Origin: Taibaiella sp.
Lineage (GTDB): Bacteria > Bacteroidota > Bacteroidia > Chitinophagales > Chitinophagaceae
Assembly: GCA_019739295.1 (NCBI GenBank)
Contig: JAHHDV010000034.1
Coordinates: forward strand, 1-35,527
Length of the DNA stretch: 35,527 nucleotides
Direction: 5' to 3'
Translations under genes and position numbers: made by a program
The notes under the pieces: model-generated
The model's database searches: none
Seen by the model: the letters and a program-made list of their open reading frames with translations, nothing else
What the model was told of the DNA's origin: nothing
Part shown: piece after piece, positions 9,928-17,573 of the stretch
How the letters are laid out: the number at the start of each line of letters is the position of its first letter
Numbering within the stretch: the stretch's first letter is position 1

Positions 9928-10680
9928 ATGAATATCATTATTACGGGAGCCACCTCGGGAATCGGGAAAGCGACAGTAGAAAAATTTTTAACGGATAACC
10001 CCAAAGCGAAATTATGGCTGATCGCAAGGAGGGCGGAGCGCCTCCGGCAGATCAAAGACCGGTGGCCGGACAGGGATATCCGGTTCAGCACCCTGGATGT
10101 ACGCGACCGGCAGGCCGTACAAAGCTGGTCGGAACAGCTGCAACGGGAATGGCCCCGTGTAGACCTTCTGGTGAACAATGCAGGACTTGCATTGGGTATA
10201 GCTGCATTCCATGATGGCGATATGGACGACTGGGACACCATGATCGATACGAATGTGAAAGGATTGCTCTACATGACCAAAGCTGTGCTGCCTTTGATGA
10301 TCCCGCATCGCGCGGGTCATGTGATCAATATCGGCTCCACCGCCGGTAAGGTGGCATATGAGAATGGTAACGTGTATTGTGCTACCAAATATGCCGTGGA
10401 TGCCATCGGGCAGACCTTAAGGATAGACATGCTGCCTCATGGCATCAAGGTAACCAATGTTAACCCCGGAATGGTAGAGACAGAGTTTTCATTGGTCCGC
10501 CTGAAAGGCGACCGGGAAAAAGCACAAAGTGTCTATAATGGCTTCGAGGTATTGAGACCTGAAGATGTGGCAGATGTCATTTTGTATTGTGCCCTGCTAC
10601 CTTCCCATGTATGTGTGAATGACATTACGGTGACCTGCACGCAGCAGGCCAATAGTTACTACAAATATGCCAATCCCTGA
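9928..10680 (+). CDS. Short-chain dehydrogenase/reductase (YdfG-like)
   Basis: A 250-residue classical SDR with a Rossmann fold. The cofactor motif TGATSGIG is at residues 6-13, followed by LIARRAERL, whose arginines favour NADPH. The structural NNAG motif sits near 87, the catalytic Ser in INIGSTAG and the YxxxK pair in VYCATK. GMVETEFSLVR matches the YdfG/serine-dehydrogenase subgroup (3-hydroxy acid or malonic semialdehyde reductases), so the likely reaction is NADP-dependent oxidoreduction of a small 3-hydroxy acid. The substrate cannot be fixed from sequence. It is separated from methionine aminopeptidase by a likely promoter, so it is probably transcribed on its own. Confidence 0.9.
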   Translation: MNIIITGATSGIGKATVEKFLTDNPKAKLWLIARRAERLRQIKDRWPDRDIRFSTLDVRDRQAVQSWSEQLQREWPRVDLLVNNAGLALGIAAFHDGDMDDWDTMIDTNVKGLLYMTKAVLPLMIPHRAGHVINIGSTAGKVAYENGNVYCATKYAVDAIGQTLRIDMLPHGIKVTNVNPGMVETEFSLVRLKGDREKAQSVYNGFEVLRPEDVADVILYCALLPSHVCVNDITVTCTQQANSYYKYANP

Positions 10681-10727
10681 CCCTGTTGCCCCTGAACGCA
10701 TCCCTGGCCTGCCTCGGGAATTATGTG

Positions 10728-10735
10728 TACCTTTG
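10728..10735 (+). promoter_or_regulatory. Candidate -7 promoter box of map
   Basis: TACCTTTG matches TAnnTTTG and sits 29 bp before the map ATG at 10765. The upstream -33 element is weak. Confidence 0.5.
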
Positions 10736-10764
10736 CACCTTTAGCATTAAAAGTATACTATTAC

Positions 10765-11580
10765 ATGAGCAAATTACTAAGCCCGGAAGAGATAGAAATA
10801 TTAAGACAATCGGCACTTCTGGTAGGCAAGACGATAGCAGAGACGGCCAAAATATTAAAGCCCGGAATTACAACGATGTCTATCAATGACCTGGCAGATG
10901 AATTTATTCATGATCATGGTGCTACGCCGTCGTTTAAAGGGTATGGCCCCAAAAATAACCCGTTTCCTTATGCGCTATGCATCTCCGTCAATGAAGAAGT
11001 GGTCCATGGGATGCCTTCCGGCTATGAGCTGAAAGACGGAGATATCATCTCCATTGATTGTGGTGTATATAAAAACGGCTTTCATGGAGACCATGCCTAT
11101 ACTTTCGCGATTGGAAATGTCCCCGACGAAGTGATGCAGCTTATTAAGGTAACGAAAGAGTCTTTATATATTGGAATAGAGCAGGCCAGGACCGGCAACA
11201 GAACGGGGGATATCGGTTATGCTATCGAGAACTATACGAATGGTAAATATAATTATGGTGTGGTCAAGGAATTAGTGGGTCATGGCCTGGGAAGAAACAT
11301 GCATGAAGAGCCGCAAGTGCCGAATTACGGCAGAAGGGGAACCGGGAAGAAATTAGTGGAAAATATGGTACTGGCTATCGAACCGATGATCAATATGGGA
11401 AAGCGTCATGTGGAGTTCCTGGATGATGGCTGGAGTATCATTACTGCCGACGGCAAGCCGAGCGTTCATTTCGAGCATGATGTCTGGGTCAAGAAAGGAG
11501 GAGCAGAGATATTATCAGACTATACACCGATCGAAGAAGCGGAAAAGGCAAATACCCATTTAAGGAGCGATTATTACTGA
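10765..11580 (+). CDS. map: Methionine aminopeptidase type I
   Basis: MAP removes the initiator methionine from nascent proteins. With the ATG at 10765 the protein is 271 residues and starts MSKLLSPEEIEILRQSALLVG; an in-frame GTG farther upstream (10723) would add 14 residues that overlap the promoter box and is unlikely. All five metal ligands are visible: Asp in SIDCGV, Asp in GDHAYTF, His in GHGLGRNMHEEP, Glu in LAIEPM and Glu in HFEHDVWV. The HEEPQVPNYG segment is typical of type I enzymes. It stands alone here, not in the ribosomal-protein operon where map is often found in other phyla. Confidence 0.96.
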   Translation: MSKLLSPEEIEILRQSALLVGKTIAETAKILKPGITTMSINDLADEFIHDHGATPSFKGYGPKNNPFPYALCISVNEEVVHGMPSGYELKDGDIISIDCGVYKNGFHGDHAYTFAIGNVPDEVMQLIKVTKESLYIGIEQARTGNRTGDIGYAIENYTNGKYNYGVVKELVGHGLGRNMHEEPQVPNYGRRGTGKKLVENMVLAIEPMINMGKRHVEFLDDGWSIITADGKPSVHFEHDVWVKKGGAEILSDYTPIEEAEKANTHLRSDYY

Positions 11581-12113
11581 TCACTTGTTTACCGTGCCAC
11601 CAGAACAGGGGGTGGGTTTGGAAGATGATATTGCTTTTTGGAGCGATAGCATCCGGTTAGTCTCCTTTGTTCAGCACATTTATTCTAACTTGTAAAAGAA
11701 GTCTAAAGAAATACCTGCTTTAAGAAAAAAAGCTATTTTACCCACATCGTTTCGAGAAATATTAAAACACCTTTCCTGTGCCCTCCTCTGCAGGATTATG
11801 CCGGATATGATACCCTGTGTAGGCCGAACAGGTTTGCTGCAAACGGCCTGCCGAATGTCTTTTCCATTTGTTATCCCTCTAAAGTTTCTGATCCTGGACA
11901 ACCCTTAATTACACCTGAAGATTATGGAGATGGCACTTCGTTCAGGTTAATATTTTGAGAAATGAATAAGTATCAGATATGTATCGGTAAAATACATTGT
12001 GGTATAAATAGTTCAATAATGTTTCATTTAAGGGGTTATAGTTACATTATGAGCCGGCGGCCGGGAATATAATTATTTTAGTGTATCAGTTAACCATTTA
12101 AAAACTTTATATT
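11581..12113 (+). other. Gene-less stretch of 533 bp
   Basis: No convincing gene on either strand. A minus-strand frame at 11680-11901 has no recognisable domain and no good start. The final 100 bp are AT-rich and probably hold the promoter of the small Q-rich gene at 12114. No RNA gene, repeat or element end was recognised. Confidence 0.5.
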
Positions 12114-12389
12114 ATGGAAAATCAAGGCAAGCAAAATCAGCCAAATGCACAACAAAATCAGCAGCAGGATGCCCAGCAAAGGATTCAGCAGTATGAAGAA
12201 ATTGCAAAGCATTACGCCGAGGCGGCAAGTGCACTAAGGAATAACGATGAAGCAGCAAGTGAAAGACATCTCCAGCAAGCTCAACAGGCCCGACAACAAC
12301 AGGGAAACCAATCCTGGAACCCTGGAAGCCAAGGGGATCAGAAATATCAAAATGACGGTGAACGGCAAGATCCAAATACACACATGTAG
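12114..12389 (+). CDS. Small Q/N-rich hydrophilic protein of unknown function
   Basis: A 91-residue protein very rich in Gln, Asn, Ala and Glu, without signal peptide or membrane segment. The middle (RIQQYEEIAKHYAEAASALRNNDEAASERHLQQAQQ) is strongly helical and amphipathic, like a short TPR-type or coiled-coil hairpin. Both ends look disordered. It lies just outside the prophage attachment site and has its own terminator-like hairpin, so it belongs to the host chromosome. I do not recognise the family. Composition and size recall small stress-related hydrophilic proteins, but that is only a resemblance. Confidence 0.65.
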   Translation: MENQGKQNQPNAQQNQQQDAQQRIQQYEEIAKHYAEAASALRNNDEAASERHLQQAQQARQQQGNQSWNPGSQGDQKYQNDGERQDPNTHM

Positions 12390-12406
12390 ATTGTGGTGTG
12401 TTAACA

Positions 12407-12438
12407 GAAAAAGGGTAGCTAATTGTTACTCTTTTTTA
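12407..12438 (+). terminator. Likely terminator of the Q-rich gene
   Basis: An A/G-rich arm (AAAGGGTAG) pairs, with two G-T wobbles, with GTTACTCTTT, followed by a T run ending in TTTTTTATT. It starts about 18 bp after the stop codon at 12389. Confidence 0.55.
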
Positions 12439-12462
12439 TTGTCAGTGTAAAATTTGTGTTGC

Positions 12463-12500
12463 GAAAAGAAAAAGAGTTTCAGCCAATAAGACTGAAACCC
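12463..12500 (-). terminator. Minus-strand terminator behind the tRNA fragment
   Basis: Read on the minus strand, a 7-bp stem (GTTTCAG / CTGAAAC, 9-base loop) is followed by CTCTTTTTCTTTTC. It lies 11 bp past the CCA end of the tRNA fragment, so it is probably the original terminator of the tRNA gene used as integration target. Confidence 0.7.
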
Positions 12501-12510
12501 TTGTGTTTTC

Positions 12511-12557
12511 TGGTGGTCCCACTTGGACTTGAACCAAGGACCCCCTGATTATGAGTC
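12511..12557 (-). other. Prophage attachment site: 3' part of a CAT-anticodon tRNA
   Basis: On the minus strand this is the 3' part of a tRNA: anticodon loop CTCATAA (anticodon CAT), variable region, T-arm CTTGG-TTCAAGT-CCAAG, acceptor TGGGACC, discriminator A and an encoded CCA. The D-arm and 5' acceptor strand (expected GGTCCCA) are absent, and the sequence departs from tRNA just beyond the anticodon stem. The T-arm and loop resemble tRNA-Ile2 (lysidine type) more than elongator tRNA-Met, but both have CAT. The integrase gene starts 130 bp away. This is the leftover displaced when the prophage, bringing its own copy of this segment, inserted; the restored full tRNA should lie beyond the right edge. 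Confidence 0.85.
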
Positions 12558-12634
12558 AGCGGCAACTACTTAACAACCGTTTTCACCTATTTTGAAAAAC
12601 CTTTATTTTACAAGGGTTTTGGAGGATGGGTTTG

Positions 12635-12664
12635 TTGCTATTTGCTTCGATTTCTATACTTTTG
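12635..12664 (+). promoter_or_regulatory. Integrase promoter (TTG-N19-TAnnTTTG)
   Basis: TTG at 12635-12637, exactly 19 bp, then TACTTTTG at 12657-12664: a full match to the Bacteroidota primary sigma consensus. Transcription would start near 12671, just before the integrase ATG, leaving a very short leader. Confidence 0.65.
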
Positions 12665-12684
12665 TGTTATGAATGTGTTATGAA
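12663..12684 (+). repeat. Exact 11-bp tandem repeat before int
   Basis: TGTGTTATGAA occurs twice in direct tandem, ending 2 bp before the integrase ATG and overlapping the end of its -7 box. It could be a pair of arm-type integrase or excisionase sites that would let the protein regulate its own promoter; that is inference. Confidence 0.6.
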
Positions 12685-12686
12685 CT

Positions 12687-13901
12687 ATGAGACCGAAGAT
12701 TGAAATATACCTAAACAAGTATTATCCGGATAAAGAAAATCAACTCCCGATATCTATAAAAGTATCTTACAACCGGACCCGCCGGTACTACCCTACAGGT
12801 GTATCAATGACCCGGGATGTGTATGAAAAGCCTAAATCCAAAATGGAAATATCTGATGCTTCGTATGTCCAATCCTGCTATGCAAAGGCAATTAAGGTGG
12901 TGGATTCAATGAAGGATGACTTTTCATTCGACCAGTTTGAAAAATTCTTCCTACAGAATGCAGCCTTGAAAGACTCACTGGAATATGCCTTTGAACAGTA
13001 TATTGAGCAAATGGAACCGGAGCGAGTGGGAAACCGGCAATCCTGCAATGAAGCAAAAAGGTCCTTCCTGGGATATAAGAAAAATGCTACCCTTGCTGAT
13101 GTAACCCCAGCCTGGTTGAAAGGGTATGAGAAACATATGGATGAATTAGAGCGAAGCAAGACGACAATTGGCATATATTGCCGGGCCTTGAGGTCTGTAT
13201 TTAATTACGCAATATCTGAAGGCAGGATTACCCCAGAGCGCTATCCTTTCGGCAAAAGGAAATACGAAATACCCACCGGCCGGAATATAAAAAAGGCGCT
13301 AACCCTGGATGAGATTAAGAAAATATTTGAATATCAACTTCCTGAAGGCAGTAGGTCCTTGATGTATAAGGAGTTTTGGATCCTGATCTACCTGATGAAC
13401 GGAATCAATGTTGCTGATCTGCTCAGGATAAAAAGAACTGACTTGAAGAAGGATGAGGTTTCTTTTATTCGTGAAAAGACAAAGCGGACCAAAAGACAGG
13501 TGGAAGAGATCAAAATTCAACTACTTCCCAAAGCCCTGGAAATAATCAACAAATACCGAAATAAGAGCATAATTAAAGAAGACTACCTTTTACCATTTAT
13601 TAAACCTGGAATGACACCGGAGGAAGAAGATAAGGTAATTTACAATTACACCAGGTATATCAATAAGCGGATGAAAGCAATTGCCAAGGAACTGGAAATC
13701 GAGAAAGAGGTAACTACTTACTATGCCCGTCATAGCTTTGCCACCATTATGAAGAATTCAGGTGCCAATATCGCTATGATCAGCCAAATGCTGGGCCATA
13801 GTTCTATTACCACTACAGAACGCTATTTTGCCGGTTTTGAAAAAGAAGAATTGAAAAAAGCAGCTGCTGTATTGATGCCTGAAATTGAAGCAAAATTTTA
13901 A
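12687..13901 (+). CDS. Phage-type tyrosine recombinase (integrase)
   Basis: The 404-residue protein has the Bacteroidota integrase layout. An N-terminal arm-binding region (1-95) includes the typical ISIKVSYNRTRRYYPTGV start, a SAM-like core-binding domain spans about 105-200, and a catalytic domain about 210-400. The catalytic part shows TKRTKRQ (lysine strand), TTYYARHSFATIM (box II, with Tyr in place of the first His as often in this group), LGHSSITTTERYFAGF with the nucleophile Tyr, and a helical tail. As in many Bacteroidota relatives, the first box reads NGINVADLLRIK, without the textbook GLR. It presumably integrates the prophage into the CAT tRNA gene at 12511. Confidence 0.95.
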   Translation: MRPKIEIYLNKYYPDKENQLPISIKVSYNRTRRYYPTGVSMTRDVYEKPKSKMEISDASYVQSCYAKAIKVVDSMKDDFSFDQFEKFFLQNAALKDSLEYAFEQYIEQMEPERVGNRQSCNEAKRSFLGYKKNATLADVTPAWLKGYEKHMDELERSKTTIGIYCRALRSVFNYAISEGRITPERYPFGKRKYEIPTGRNIKKALTLDEIKKIFEYQLPEGSRSLMYKEFWILIYLMNGINVADLLRIKRTDLKKDEVSFIREKTKRTKRQVEEIKIQLLPKALEIINKYRNKSIIKEDYLLPFIKPGMTPEEEDKVIYNYTRYINKRMKAIAKELEIEKEVTTYYARHSFATIMKNSGANIAMISQMLGHSSITTTERYFAGFEKEELKKAAAVLMPEIEAKF

Positions 13902-13923
13902 TCTATAGTAATTTTGCTATACC

Positions 13924-14148
13924 CTATTGTCTTCTCAAAAGTTTGGATTTATAGTACATGCGGTGTCCAATCCGATTAATTACGTAGGTTCCTGTAAGCT
14001 CTCCGGTATATACTTTGTTTTGAATAGTTTTCTGACTTACCCCCAAATATATGGCAGCCTCCTTTTCATTAACGGGCTCTTCTCTTGATTGTAGTAACAG
14101 TTTAATTTCAGCAAGCTGTTTCCGGATATACCTTAAATCTTCACTCAT
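13924..14148 (-). CDS. HTH_17/MerR-like DNA-binding protein, probable excisionase
   Basis: A 74-residue protein with a helix-turn-helix of the excisionase type: VNEKEAAIYLGVSQKTIQNKV, then a wing ending in RIGHRMYYKSKLLR. The first 25 residues form a charged helix (DLRYIRKQLAEIKLLLQ). It is convergent to and only 20 bp from integrase, the usual place for a recombination directionality factor. Such proteins bend DNA at the attachment site and push the recombinase toward excision. A transcriptional role in the cargo region cannot be excluded. Confidence 0.75.
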   Translation of the reverse strand: MSEDLRYIRKQLAEIKLLLQSREEPVNEKEAAIYLGVSQKTIQNKVYTGELTGTYVINRIGHRMYYKSKLLRRQ

Positions 14149-14299
14149 TTTTTTGATTAAAGGTAGTATTGTCTACTTTTTTTATTCCTCTCACACCGTA
14201 TTTTCATTTTCCAGGTTGGTGGCGATTTGATTAAAAATAAGTACTGATTGGATTTATTAGCTATTTTTGGTGTTAGTATAAGGTTTTTATGCATCTGTC

Positions 14300-14837
14300 A
14301 TGAAGGTAATGTTAGTATTGTTCAGCCTAATTTTTTCATACTATTGTGAATATGCGCAGCATAATTATAGATCTTTATTTGACGAAAAAGAGAGTACAGA
14401 TTTATTAAATGAAGTCTGGGAATTTGGATTTAATAACCCTGAAGAGAAAGAATATCTATCTGATTTATTCAAAGAGATTAATAGCAACACCGTTGTAGTT
14501 AAATTTTATTTGTGCGGGTTGAAGGATTATGAAATGTTGTCAGCGGAAAATGATCCCGGAAACAATTTGAAAATCGTGAAAGATTATCTTTTGTTGGTAA
14601 ATAAATCTGAAGATACAGTTGATGCTTTTGGAATTTACCGTGAATTTGACAATTGCCCCTGCTCTGTCATATAATGACTTAGAATATGATAATAGAGAAT
14701 TCGACGAGTCAATGTATTGGATATTAAATTTTGTGGAAACAACCGATTGGGAGAAGGAGCAAATATTCATTTTTACGATTGTAGATGTACCTGGTTATTT
14801 TGTACTCTATAAAGAAAAAGGTATATGTTCCTTATAG
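14300..14837 (+). pseudogene. Secreted hypothetical protein, one-base frameshift
   Basis: The first frame opens with a clear signal peptide (MKVMLVLFSLIFSYYCEYAQ) and runs to EFDNCPCSVI at 14674. The second frame continues as ALSYNDLEYDNREFDESMYW and ends at 14837. Removing one C from the C4 run at 14656-14659 joins them into EFDNCPALSYNDLEYDN, giving one exported protein of about 178 residues. No domain is recognised. It sits in the cargo zone between the excisionase-like gene and the HNH gene, with host-like export features rather than phage structural ones, so lysogenic conversion is a possible role. Confidence 0.6.
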
Positions 14838-14979
14838 AAATAGAATGGTAGCATACGAAACCTACTTTTATCATGTAGAATCTTTTTATCATCGGTTTTC
14901 CCTATTACTAGACAGGAAGAAATTTTATCAACGAATGGAATAAGGTAGATAGATAAATTGATTATCTAAAAAATAATAG

Positions 14980-15285
14980 ATGAATAGCCTTTATATTCTC
15001 ATATTAATTGCTGTTGTTTATTCATTAATATTTTCTGCTAAACGTTTCCGATTTAATTCGGTTCGGGAAAGAAGACGAAAATACTACCGGGAAGTATATT
15101 TAAAATCAGACGACTGGAGGCGGAAAAGATATGTTGTACTTAAACGAGATAACTGGCGCTGCGTTTATTGCGGTGATCCTGCTACTGAGGTTCATCACAC
15201 GAGATACGCACGAAATATTGGAAGAGAACCTATTATCTGGCTTGAATCAGTATGCAAGAATTGTCACGATAAAATACATAGTTAA
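14980..15285 (+). CDS. HNH endonuclease with N-terminal membrane anchor
   Basis: 101 residues. The first 18 (MNSLYILILIAVVYSLIF) form a single hydrophobic helix followed by a basic stretch (SVRERRRKYYREVY), so the protein probably sits in the inner membrane with the rest in the cytoplasm. The nuclease domain has CVYCG, EVHHTRYARN and CKNCHDKIHS: the two CxxC zinc pairs, the HH core and the final His of a canonical HNH fold. It is far from the terminase, so it is unlikely to be the packaging-associated HNH. A membrane-tethered HNH suggests action on incoming DNA at the envelope, which is inference. Confidence 0.8.
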   Translation: MNSLYILILIAVVYSLIFSAKRFRFNSVRERRRKYYREVYLKSDDWRRKRYVVLKRDNWRCVYCGDPATEVHHTRYARNIGREPIIWLESVCKNCHDKIHS

Positions 15286-15353
15286 GGGTAGCATATAGCT
15301 GCCCTTTGTTACTATCGAATGGATATAGTGGATTTTGGTTTTATTATCACAAT

Positions 15354-15376
15354 AAAAAACCCACCGGGATGGTGGG
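15354..15376 (-). terminator. Terminator of the GHKL/STAS operon
   Basis: On the minus strand CCCACC pairs with GGTGGG around a 5-base loop, followed by six T (15354-15359 on the plus strand as A). It is about 75 bp past the stop of the STAS-like gene. Confidence 0.75.
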
Positions 15377-15452
15377 TAAGATTTATAAAAAATTCTAAGC
15401 CACGGGGGATAGCCTTAATTTGATTGACCGTGCAATCACAGACTTAATAAAC

Positions 15453-15683
15453 TCATTTGCACCCACAAATGTTGTTTTTTTCTTTTATTAGTTCAATTGG
15501 ATGTATTAATATCAATTTTGCAAAACACTCATCTGCAAAAGAATTAGAAATAGTTTCTACCCCTGAAAAATCAAATATGATTTTATTGTCTTGGCTAAAT
15601 GAATCAAGTATTTGTTGTCGTATGCAGGCCCCATGAACTCTGGTTCCCAAATGGAGCCCAAACTCTTTAAATTGGAAGTTCAT
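15453..15683 (-). CDS. STAS-like domain protein (DUF4325 type)
   Basis: 76 residues, the usual size for a stand-alone STAS-like protein. The motif DNKIIFDFSGVETISNSFADECFAKL is the hallmark of DUF4325: a beta strand, then a serine at the position where anti-sigma-factor antagonists of the SpoIIAA type are phosphorylated, then helix 2. In Bacteroidota and other phyla this domain is encoded next to, or fused with, GHKL ATPases, and here the ATPase gene ends 51 bp upstream on the same strand. The pair looks like an antagonist/kinase switch similar in architecture to SpoIIAA-SpoIIAB. The downstream partner is not visible in this window. Confidence 0.8.
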   Translation of the reverse strand: MNFQFKEFGLHLGTRVHGACIRQQILDSFSQDNKIIFDFSGVETISNSFADECFAKLILIHPIELIKEKNNICGCK

Positions 15684-15734
15684 TTTATTTGGATTGATTG
15701 GATGTAAAACAAAATTATAACCTTTTTAATAAAA

Positions 15735-16703
15735 TCACCACAAATCGTCGTTAATTTCTTGTTCGCTTTCTATATAAAATTGATAATCATCTATTAACGT
15801 ATGGTCAACAGGCATAATTTTTTTATAATCAACTGGGACATTGGTGTTAATTTTAAGAAACACAAATGTTCCATTCCAAAACTCTCCGGCCTCAGTATAT
15901 TTGGTATTCTCTACTATATGAGTATAATGATTTCCCGAATAAATTATCATCTGTCCTTTATTTTCTTTGATAAATTCAGATGTGGCAAACAGGCCAAATC
16001 CCTGTCCCTCACCATTTGTGACACCATTTTCAGTGCACCTTTCTAAGGATTCTCTTTCAGATAAATTTTTAAACTTAGAGTTTTCATTTTTTGTAAGGGC
16101 ATTATGTATTCCTACTCCCGTATCGCAAATTATAAGCCTAATTTGTTGAGATGAATAAAAATATTGTGCACAACACCATCCTGATCCCTTGCCAATATGA
16201 GGAGAATTAGAGTGATTAACGACATTGTCCATTATTTCGGAAAGACAATAATACAATAGCCTTTGAACCTCAATTGCAACATGGCTTTTTGTAATCAAAA
16301 TCTTTCTAATTGCAGAACTTACAGTGTTTACCGAATTGGCATCATACTGTGTTATCTCTGTAAATGTACCTTTATTAGGCCACCTTCTGAAGCCTTCTTT
16401 GTAGTTAAGGTTTATAATTTTAAAAAAATTTACCCTGCTTGCATATTGTGTACATCCTTTATTTGAATCAACCGTAGCCGATCCAATTACTTTAATTCCA
16501 TTACTTCTTAAATGGACCACAGAGGAAGCAACAAGAATCAAATGGTCTGAGTATAAAAAATTAGGTAATTGGATGTTCAGATTTAAATGAATGTAAACGA
16601 TATCATTTTTCTTTGCATAAAATGCAGGACTAAGTACTGAAACGACATCGCAATGTGTTTTAATATGTCTGAAATCTACTGCTATGTTAAATGTCTTCAC
16701 CAA
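15735..16703 (-). CDS. GHKL-type ATP-binding protein
   Basis: 322 residues. The N-terminal half (1-140) has no recognised motif. From about 141 on lies a histidine-kinase-like ATPase fold: N-box SEIMDNVVNHS (E156, N160), G1 box CDTGVGI (D194-G198) and G2 box GEGQGFGLF (232-239). There is no phospho-accepting His domain, so it is not a classic sensor kinase; anti-sigma-type protein kinase or conformational ATPase activity is more likely. It is the first gene of a two-gene operon with the STAS-like protein and sits among cargo genes of the prophage. Pairs of this type recur in mobile elements; a role in phage conflict or lysogeny control is plausible but unproven. Confidence 0.85.
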   Translation of the reverse strand: MVKTFNIAVDFRHIKTHCDVVSVLSPAFYAKKNDIVYIHLNLNIQLPNFLYSDHLILVASSVVHLRSNGIKVIGSATVDSNKGCTQYASRVNFFKIINLNYKEGFRRWPNKGTFTEITQYDANSVNTVSSAIRKILITKSHVAIEVQRLLYYCLSEIMDNVVNHSNSPHIGKGSGWCCAQYFYSSQQIRLIICDTGVGIHNALTKNENSKFKNLSERESLERCTENGVTNGEGQGFGLFATSEFIKENKGQMIIYSGNHYTHIVENTKYTEAGEFWNGTFVFLKINTNVPVDYKKIMPVDHTLIDDYQFYIESEQEINDDLW

Positions 16704-16846
16704 AAGGAAATAATATTAAATAATAAGATAACTTTTAATTGTTGTCAAAAGTGTGTAAATATATTACTTAATATGTACTTATGAAAGTAGGTTATACATC
16801 TTATCTGATGATTCTGTATCCGCCTATTTCCATCGGTTCTCAGTTG

Positions 16847-17204
16847 TTATTTTATCTTTTTGTAGATTTTGTGTGTACCGGGATCTTTTATTTCCGTGTA
16901 GTCTTCGTTTATGATAAGGTTATAACCATCATCGATATTTAGTTCGGGGTATTCGAGTGTATACTCCATTGTGTCATGATGTTCATATATTGTGCCGGAT
17001 ATTGAGTCGTAATCTACCAGGTCAAATCTCGTATCTGAAACGAAATAGAATCCCCAATGTTTTCCCCATTCTTCTACCCAGTTCGCTACATAAACGTGTC
17101 CTACGAGTGTTTTAACTTCAGGAACCGGTTCTGGCTCCGGGTGTGGTCGGCAGCCAAAAATGAAAAAGCCCAAACGTAATAATTAATATAGTATATTTAT
17201 TCAT
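16847..17204 (-). pseudogene. Small lipoprotein, paralogue of its neighbour, frameshift in the signal peptide
   Basis: The coding part ends in a lipobox-like FIFGCRPHPEPEP. From the ATG at 17204 the frame reads MNKYTILIITFGLF and then runs off; removing one base in the A5 run at 17163-17167 (T5 on the coding strand) gives a perfect lipoprotein signal MNKYTILIITFGLFIFGC. Without the repair only a TTG start at 17173 is available, which would leave too short a leader. The mature part (VGHVYVANWVEEWGKHWGFYFVSD, DGYNLIINEDYTEIKD) is clearly related to the upstream gene at 17210-17566, so the two are a tandem duplication. Function unknown. Confidence 0.7.
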
Positions 17205-17209
17205 GGCTA

Positions 17210-17566
17210 TTATTTTACTATATAGTATATAAGCGTATCCTCTTGTAAATCTTGAATTTGAGTATAATCTTCATTGACTTTTAACTTAAAACCCCTATCT
17301 ATTTCTATAACAGGATATGCATATGAATAATGATATCTTTCTTCTGTAGGTGTAGCAATACTATCTTCATAACCCAAAACAATTGCATATGAATCAGATG
17401 ATATAAACATGTAGCCATAATATGAGTCGCGACCTAACGGATCAACCCATGGCCTAATATAAGCCTTACCTACTAAAGGATTTCCATCCGGTTCAGGTGT
17501 TGGCTCCGGATCGCAGCTGGTGAAGAATAGAGATAATGCTGCAAAAATTAAAAGTGTGTTTTTCAT
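17210..17566 (-). CDS. Small lipoprotein of unknown function
   Basis: The ATG at 17566 gives a textbook lipoprotein leader, MKNTLLIFAALSLFFTSC, followed by a PEPTPEPDG linker. Starting ten residues earlier would put a charged stretch in front of it and overlap the preceding gene, so it is rejected. The mature domain of about 100 residues is beta-rich (VGKAYIRPWVDPLGRDSYYGYMFIS, IDRGFKLKVNEDYTQIQD). It is probably attached to the inner or outer membrane. It lies 7 bp after the membrane-protein gene and 5 bp before its paralogue, forming a three-gene operon. A surface change of the lysogen, such as superinfection exclusion, would fit but is inference. Confidence 0.75.
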   Translation of the reverse strand: MKNTLLIFAALSLFFTSCDPEPTPEPDGNPLVGKAYIRPWVDPLGRDSYYGYMFISSDSYAIVLGYEDSIATPTEERYHYSYAYPVIEIDRGFKLKVNEDYTQIQDLQEDTLIYYIVK

Positions 17567-17573
17567 GTTGCAA

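Noticed and set aside
11680..11901. Minus-strand frame of 73 codons in the 533-bp gap
   Set aside because: No domain, no good start, and composition gives no support for coding.
12481..12560. A complete tRNA gene at the left attachment site
   Set aside because: D-arm and 5' acceptor strand are absent; only the 3' part is present.
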